Of a stretch of DNA of 8,864 nt, positions 5,909 through 8,864 are shown in pieces. The stretch comes from Gallionellaceae bacterium. Lineage in GTDB: Bacteria; Pseudomonadota; Gammaproteobacteria; Burkholderiales; Gallionellaceae. The notes beneath the pieces are model-generated. The model did no database searches. It saw nothing but the letters and a program-made list of their open reading frames with translations, and was not told the origin of the DNA. The stretch covers positions 1-8,864 of the forward strand of contig JAUYFR010000223.1 in assembly GCA_030690855.1 (NCBI GenBank). Reading direction: 5' to 3'. Each line of letters starts with the position of its first letter. Position 1 is the stretch's first letter. A program made the translations under genes and the position numbers.

Positions 5909-7537
5909 TCAGCGTCCTTTTGAGTCTCTATTCTGAGCTTCAATAACGCAAGCAAACTTCAGTCCCAACTCACAACTTTTCTTAAGCATCAGCATCGCCC
6001 CCTTGCTATCGTGCATATTTTTCAATGCATATGCTTTGTAATAGTAGGCCCTTGATAAACTCGGTTGCATTGTTATCGCTTTATCAAATTCAATAATTGC
6101 ATCTGGAAAACGTTTGGCATTGTTTAGCGCGCAGCCCAACATCACATTCACCTCAGGGTAGGATGAATTAATTGTCAGCGATTTTCTATAATCCGTAATC
6201 GCGGCATCCCAATTTTTCTTTTCTACCGATGCTTGTGCGCGATTGTAATAAGTTCGATGTGCCCCCGACTTATCCTCGCCACGCAACAATTGCACGGCGT
6301 CATCCCACAATAGGTAGGTATCTGAGAACACCGTCAGGCGATTCCACGCCAACGGCATGAGTACCAATGCACTCAGCGCCCCCACCAGCATGATTTTTCG
6401 CTCCGACAATCCGCTACAAACCAGCGGAATCAGTAGCAGCAATCCCGGCAACCACAGATAAGCGCGGTACAGTACAAAAATTTCCTGCACCCGCACGCTG
6501 GAAAATTCAACGGGATAAAGACACCAAGGATAAAGCAACGCCAAGCCGAACAAGGCCGTGCGTCCTCCGCGCAGCAGACACCACAAAGCACCCGCACCAT
6601 AAGCGATATACGCGACGATTCCGCTCCAGCTTTGCCACGCCATTAAATCCGTGATGAAAGTTTCGCGCATGTCGACCGACATCCATGCAGGATTCGGCAA
6701 CAGCATCAACAGGCCATATTTAAAAAATAATCCCGCTTGGGTAAGCACGCTCAACAGATGCGCACTCGGCAAACCTGCGAGCATCCCGTCTTGCTCCAGT
6801 AGCGTAGCCGCATCCTTTTCATAGACTACCCCAAGAATTCCTTTGGTACGCAGCACCACAATTAACGCAATGATTGCGAAACCAATCCAGGTCGCCAGTA
6901 GTACACGATTTGACAACTTAATTTTTTCACGCAGCACCCAGCTCATGGGCAATAAAATCGCCGGAGCCAGCAGGCTATGCTCCTTGCTGAAGACCGCAAG
7001 AAAATAAGCCACCACGGCCAGCACTGCATAGCGCTTGTCACCGTCGATCAAGCCGCGAAAATACGCCAAGTGCATGAGCAAGGTAAACAGAGTAGCCATC
7101 ACAATGGTGCGCTGCACCAGATAGCCCGTGCCATACACCGCCAACGGATGACAGGCAAACACCAAGGCTGCCAGCCACGCGCCCCAGTTTGCCATTTTTC
7201 GTGCCGCAGACTCCTCAATGAACAATGTAATCCAAAGCCGCAGCACCAACAGCAACATCAAAACATTCAAGCCGTGCAGCAACAAATTCTGCACGCGAAA
7301 AACAAGAGGGGCTTCCCCGAAGAAAACCGAAGTAACGCCAAATGACGTATAGGGAAACCAGCGAAAATCCAAATTAAAATAGGACTCGGCATATCTTAAC
7401 GCGCCACCAAAAAATGGCACGTCATCGAACACCAGCGGATTATTGAGGAACGGCAAATAAACCAAACTGACCGACAGTAACAATAACAGAGCCTTGATTC
7501 GATCACGCGGGAAATACAGCTTCGAGAATGTATCCAT
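5909..7537 (-). CDS. GT-C-type membrane glycosyltransferase-like protein with C-terminal TPRs (TMTC-like)
   Basis: 542 residues. About ten hydrophobic segments span residues 14-400, followed by a soluble tail with about three TPR units (roughly 425-458, 459-491, 492-525, including YPEVNVMLGCALNNAKRFPDAI). The first extracytoplasmic loop has FDDVPFF with the Asp pair D38-D39, where GT-C enzymes carry their catalytic or metal-binding acids. HPLAVYGTGYLVQR (130-143) and VFSKEHSLLAPAILLP (182-197) match conserved segments of bacterial TPR membrane proteins related to eukaryotic TMTC O-mannosyltransferases. The likely activity is transfer of a lipid-linked sugar on the periplasmic side, but this is inference. 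It starts 87 bases downstream of pilA on the same strand, behind the pilA terminator. Pilin or another surface protein is therefore a plausible acceptor. GGAT about 7 bases (and GGAG 2 bases) upstream support ATG 7537. Confidence 0.75.
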   Translation of the reverse strand: MDTFSKLYFPRDRIKALLLLLSVSLVYLPFLNNPLVFDDVPFFGGALRYAESYFNLDFRWFPYTSFGVTSVFFGEAPLVFRVQNLLLHGLNVLMLLLVLRLWITLFIEESAARKMANWGAWLAALVFACHPLAVYGTGYLVQRTIVMATLFTLLMHLAYFRGLIDGDKRYAVLAVVAYFLAVFSKEHSLLAPAILLPMSWVLREKIKLSNRVLLATWIGFAIIALIVVLRTKGILGVVYEKDAATLLEQDGMLAGLPSAHLLSVLTQAGLFFKYGLLMLLPNPAWMSVDMRETFITDLMAWQSWSGIVAYIAYGAGALWCLLRGGRTALFGLALLYPWCLYPVEFSSVRVQEIFVLYRAYLWLPGLLLLIPLVCSGLSERKIMLVGALSALVLMPLAWNRLTVFSDTYLLWDDAVQLLRGEDKSGAHRTYYNRAQASVEKKNWDAAITDYRKSLTINSSYPEVNVMLGCALNNAKRFPDAIIEFDKAITMQPSLSRAYYYKAYALKNMHDSKGAMLMLKKSCELGLKFACVIEAQNRDSKGR

Positions 7538-7569
7538 GACTCCAATCCAACTGAGGGTTACCTGAAATG

Positions 7570-7590
7570 AAAAACCCCTCCGAAGAGGGG
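7570..7590 (-). terminator. Rho-independent terminator after pilA (UUCG tetraloop)
   Basis: On the minus strand the stem is CCCCTC, loop TTCG, GAGGGG (7575-7590), followed by TTTTT (7570-7574). The exceptionally stable UUCG tetraloop and the G/C-only core make a strong terminator 34 bases after the pilA stop. It would stop most pilA transcripts before the GT-C gene, giving high pilin and low downstream expression by partial readthrough. The A-rich left side also gives T residues on the plus strand (CTTTT, 7591-7595), so it may work both ways. Confidence 0.9.
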
Positions 7591-7624
7591 CTTTTCAAAT
7601 ATAACGCAAACAAGCCTGACTAAA

Positions 7625-8101
7625 TTAGATCCACTTAGCAACGATATTTTGTACTACTGTTGGGCAAGCAGCAATGGTGATGGTAGATCCTGCCACTGCA
7701 GTTGCGTCAGCTCTTACAGTCCAAGTCGTTGCAGTAGCGCCAAAGTTTGGAGTGAAAGAAATTGTGCATGCTGTACCTGTAACAGATGCAGGAACCGAAG
7801 CCACGATTCCACCGGCGGTTCCAACACTAATATCAGTCACTTCAGTAGTAAAAGTCGGGCCGTTAGTTGAAATACCGAGAGAACTCCAATTGTCGGCTGT
7901 AATTGTCACTGAACCGCCGTTTTCTTGTGCGAAGCTTGCAACTGCCAACTTGACCGATTCAACTGCTGCTGCCACTTTAGATACTTTAGCTTTAGTGATG
8001 TAGTCCTGATACGCAGGAATCGCTACCGCAGCCAAAATACCGATAATCGCTACCACGATCATCAATTCGATCAATGTAAAACCTTTTTGGATTTGTTTCA
8101 T
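7625..8101 (-). CDS. pilA: Type IV major pilin PilA (type IVa prepilin)
   Basis: 158 residues from the ATG at 8101. The leader MKQIQKG is cut by PilD prepilin peptidase before Phe8 of FTLIELMIVVAIIGILAAVA, with the conserved glutamate at mature position 5. The hydrophobic N-terminal helix continues into PAYQDYITKAKVSKVAAAVESVKLAVASFAQENG. The rest is a Ser/Thr/Ala/Val-rich globular domain. Cysteines C112 (TACTISF) and C146 (AACPTVV) should form the C-terminal D-region disulfide, with a 12-residue tail after the second Cys. Met at 8134 would add 11 residues. 8101 is chosen because AAAGGAG lies 7 bases upstream and the leader is then the normal 7 residues. It has its own sigma-54 promoter and a strong terminator, so it is expected to be a highly expressed single gene. 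The Thr/Ser-rich surface could be glycosylated (inference). Confidence 0.95.
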   Translation of the reverse strand: MKQIQKGFTLIELMIVVAIIGILAAVAIPAYQDYITKAKVSKVAAAVESVKLAVASFAQENGGSVTITADNWSSLGISTNGPTFTTEVTDISVGTAGGIVASVPASVTGTACTISFTPNFGATATTWTVRADATAVAGSTITIAACPTVVQNIVAKWI

Positions 8102-8129
8102 TTTGATGCTCCTTTGTTGTTGAAGGGTA

Positions 8130-8142
8130 CACACGAGGTGTG
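8130..8142 (-). other. Small stem-loop in the pilA 5' leader
   Basis: CACAC (8130-8134) and GTGTG (8138-8142) pair around a three-base loop, in the predicted untranslated leader of pilA about 30 bases before the start codon. It could stabilise the abundant pilin mRNA. It is short and may be incidental. Confidence 0.4.
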
Positions 8143-8154
8143 CGCCTAGCTATC

Positions 8155-8170
8155 AGCAGGATGCGTGCCA
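8155..8170 (-). promoter_or_regulatory. Sigma-54 (RpoN) promoter of pilA
   Basis: On the minus strand TGGCACGCATCCTGCT matches the -24/-12 consensus TGGCACG-N4-TTGCW at all but one position (C for the first T of TTGC), with exact GG-to-GC spacing. Transcription would start near 8145, leaving a leader of about 44 bases before the ATG at 8101. Sigma-54 with the PilS-PilR two-component system drives pilA in Pseudomonas and many relatives, so the same control is expected here. pilR itself is not in the window. Confidence 0.85.
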
Positions 8171-8181
8171 GCTATTTTGAT

Positions 8182-8287
8182 CGTCATTCCCGCTCAGACA
8201 GGAATTCATAAAAACATCAATACATTGATTATATTGAGTTATTTTAAAATCCTTTAACGCCGGACTGCAGCCTACGAGGGAATGACG
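8182..8287. repeat. Degenerate MITE/REP-doublet-like element with CGTCATTCCC ends
   Basis: Terminal inverted repeats CGTCATTCCC (8182-8191) and GGGAATGACG (8278-8287) flank a 106-base AT-rich non-coding segment. The bases next to each end (CAGACAGGAATTCA on the left, GCCTACGAGGG on the right) look like decayed copies of the common proteobacterial CGTCATTCCCGCG..AGGCGGGAATCCA repeat. That is inference from remembered repeats. The left end is only 11 bases upstream of the pilA -24 box. Confidence 0.6.
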
Positions 8288-8310
8288 GCGTCAATTCGCG
8301 TCAGCCTGAG

Positions 8311-8325
8311 TGACGATTTTCGTCA
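8311..8325. repeat. Compact palindrome in the pilA upstream region
   Basis: TGACGA and TCGTCA pair perfectly around TTT. Further CGTCA copies lie at 8289-8293 and 8299-8303, the latter also able to pair with TGACG at 8311-8315. It could be a regulator site or further REP debris; there is no direct evidence for either. Confidence 0.45.
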
Positions 8326-8339
8326 GCCCCTCATACCAC

Positions 8340-8353
8340 TGTCTGAGCAGACA
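8340..8353. promoter_or_regulatory. TGTCTG-AG-CAGACA palindrome, possible regulator site upstream of pilA
   Basis: A perfect 6-2-6 palindrome lies about 200 bases upstream of the predicted pilA start site. The 9-mer TGTCTGAGC recurs in inverted orientation at 8192-8200, inside the degenerate element. TGTC-containing sites are known for PilR of Pseudomonas, so an enhancer role is possible but unproven. It could equally serve the divergent gene at 8418. Confidence 0.35.
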
Positions 8354-8417
8354 AGATCACCGAGTTTGCTTACTTGCAAAAACAGGTTAGACTATTTCCA
8401 CTTCGAAAGGATACAGC

Positions 8418-8675
8418 ATGAGCACGGTTACATTCGACACTTTGAAATTCGTTGAGACACTCAAAAAAAGTGGCTTCGATGATGAGAAAGCAAAAGGCAT
8501 TGCCACTGCCTATCAGGAGGCTTCCTCCGATCAAGAGTTAGTGACCAAAAACGACCTAGAGTTAGCACTACAAAAAGAACTCGCTCCGATAAAAGCTGAA
8601 ATGCAAGTCATGAAATGGATGAACAGTTTAGTATTAGGTGGAATTATTTTGCTCATACTAAAGTCCTTTTTTTGA
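8418..8675 (+). CDS. Small coiled-coil, membrane-anchored protein (DUF1640-like)
   Basis: 85 residues. The N-terminus TFDTLKFVETLKKSGFDDEKAKGIATAYQEA (residues 5-35) resembles bacterial DUF1640/CCDC90-like proteins, which begin with this FDT-x-KF-x-x-x-LK-x-x-GF pattern. Residues about 36-66 (DQELVTKNDLELALQKELAPIKAEM) form a charged coiled-coil helix, and 67-84 (KWMNSLVLGGIILLILKSFF) are a single C-terminal membrane segment. The protein should sit in the inner membrane with a cytoplasmic coiled coil. Eukaryotic relatives (MCUR1/CCDC90) act with a mitochondrial calcium channel, but the bacterial role is unknown. AAAGGA (8406-8411) six bases before the ATG supports the start. It lies tail-to-tail with tyrS, 37 bases away. 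Many relatives are somewhat longer, so this is a compact version. Confidence 0.75.
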   Translation: MSTVTFDTLKFVETLKKSGFDDEKAKGIATAYQEASSDQELVTKNDLELALQKELAPIKAEMQVMKWMNSLVLGGIILLILKSFF

Positions 8676-8696
8676 TTGACTAAGCAATTAAAAAAG
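8666..8696. terminator. Weak AT-rich bidirectional hairpin between the small gene and tyrS
   Basis: CTTTTTTT then ATTG (8666-8678) can pair with CAAT then AAAAAAG (8685-8696), with one unpaired base per side and a six-base loop. Both strands have T-runs inside the stem rather than after it. It overlaps the stop codon of the upstream gene. Termination is plausible but weakly supported. Confidence 0.35.
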
Positions 8697-8712
8697 CACG
8701 AATTATCAATCT

Positions 8713-8864
8713 CTAAGAAATAGTCACCCGCCCAAACTTACGTTTACCCACCTGCGCCACGACCACTGCCCCGGCCTTAATTTGCAGGGCTTTGTCGCTG
8801 ATTTTTTCGCCATCTAACTTAACCGCCCCTGCGTCAATCATGCGCATCGCCTCGGAGGTGCTGG
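8713..8864 (-). CDS. tyrS: Tyrosyl-tRNA synthetase, C-terminal S4 domain (truncated by window edge)
   Basis: Only the last 49 codons plus a TAG stop (8713-8715) lie in the window; the frame is open to the right edge. The fragment STSEAMRMIDAGAVKLDGEK followed by ISDKALQIKAGAVVVAQVGKRKFGRVTIS is the S4 RNA-binding module that ends bacterial TyrRS. It shows the SEAxRxIxxGxVxLDGE helix-turn core and the GKRKFxRV tail. This domain contacts the anticodon and long variable arm of tRNA-Tyr; the catalytic Rossmann domain with its HIGH-like and KMSKS motifs is outside. The enzyme charges tRNA-Tyr with tyrosine using ATP. Other S4 proteins (RluB, HSP15) are possible, but the C-terminal position and the GKRKF ending fit TyrRS best. 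Confidence 0.9.
   Translation of the reverse strand, partial: STSEAMRMIDAGAVKLDGEKISDKALQIKAGAVVVAQVGKRKFGRVTIS

Larger units (their letters stand above)
8102..8417. other. Divergent intergenic region between pilA and the small coiled-coil gene
   Basis: This 316-base gene-free stretch holds, from left to right, the pilA Shine-Dalgarno and leader hairpin, the sigma-54 promoter, the degenerate CGTCATTCCC element, a cluster of CGTCA/TGACG motifs (8289-8325) and a palindrome TGTCTGAGCAGACA (8340-8353). The rightmost 60 bases form the upstream region of the gene at 8418, with only a poor promoter candidate (TTGCTT 8366-8371, TAGACT 8388-8393). No coding sequence or RNA gene is recognisable in it. 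Confidence 0.7.

Noticed and set aside
5889..5935. Terminator between convergent bepA and the GT-C gene
   Set aside because: No stable hairpin with a T-run is visible in or near the 7-base gap; only GAGTC direct repeats were noted.
6977..7345. Plus-strand open frame of about 122 codons antisense to the GT-C gene
   Set aside because: Gln/His-rich shadow translation of hydrophobic codons on the other strand; no domain or ribosome-binding site.
7674..8003. Open reading frame of about 109 codons on the plus strand inside pilA
   Set aside because: It lies wholly antisense to a clear type IV pilin. It has no Shine-Dalgarno and its composition mirrors the Thr/Ala/Val codons of pilA.
8034..8134. 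Upstream Met start for pilA at 8134
   Set aside because: It would give an 18-residue leader and lacks a good Shine-Dalgarno. The ATG at 8101 has AAAGGAG and a standard 7-residue leader.

Overview
The window looks like chromosomal DNA from a proteobacterium, most likely a gammaproteobacterium. The reasons are a BepA/YfgC-type periplasmic protease, a type IVa pilin behind a sigma-54-type promoter, a TyrRS tail of proteobacterial type, and dispersed REP-type palindromes of the GTAGGTCGGG kind. The species cannot be named from this sequence. There is no rRNA, tRNA, CRISPR array, integrase or complete insertion sequence.

Layout, left to right. Positions 1-495 (+) hold the 3' end of a Rieske-type ring-hydroxylating oxygenase alpha subunit. 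An 80-bp perfect inverted-repeat element (508-587) follows. Then come an EamA/DMT-family transporter (632-1474, +) and a small SpoIIAA-like STAS/SEC14 protein (1485-1832, +), probably co-transcribed. A hairpin terminator at 1840-1875 separates them from a convergent two-gene signalling unit on the minus strand. That unit is a Ser/Thr protein kinase fused to a cyclic-nucleotide-binding domain (2938-4242), followed by a protein with a PDC/Cache-like sensor domain but no membrane anchor (1900-2865). A second inverted-repeat element (4310-4378) lies in the divergent gap between the kinase and bepA (4480-5901, +), an M48 metalloprotease with a TPR tail.

The right third is a pilus locus on the minus strand. 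pilA (7625-8101) has a sigma-54 promoter (8155-8170) and a strong UUCG terminator (7575-7590). Just downstream lies a multi-membrane GT-C/TMTC-like protein with C-terminal TPRs (5909-7537), a candidate pilin or surface glycosyltransferase. The pilA upstream region (8171-8417) holds a degenerate element with CGTCATTCCC ends and several palindromes. A small coiled-coil/transmembrane protein of DUF1640-like type (8418-8675, +) and the C-terminal end of tyrS (8713 to the right edge, -) close the window.

The most interesting points are the kinase-cNMP fusion paired with a soluble PDC protein, the pilin and GT-C/TPR neighbours, and the two REPIN-like elements whose one variable base changes symmetrically in both arms. 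No unmistakably new defence or mobile system is visible.
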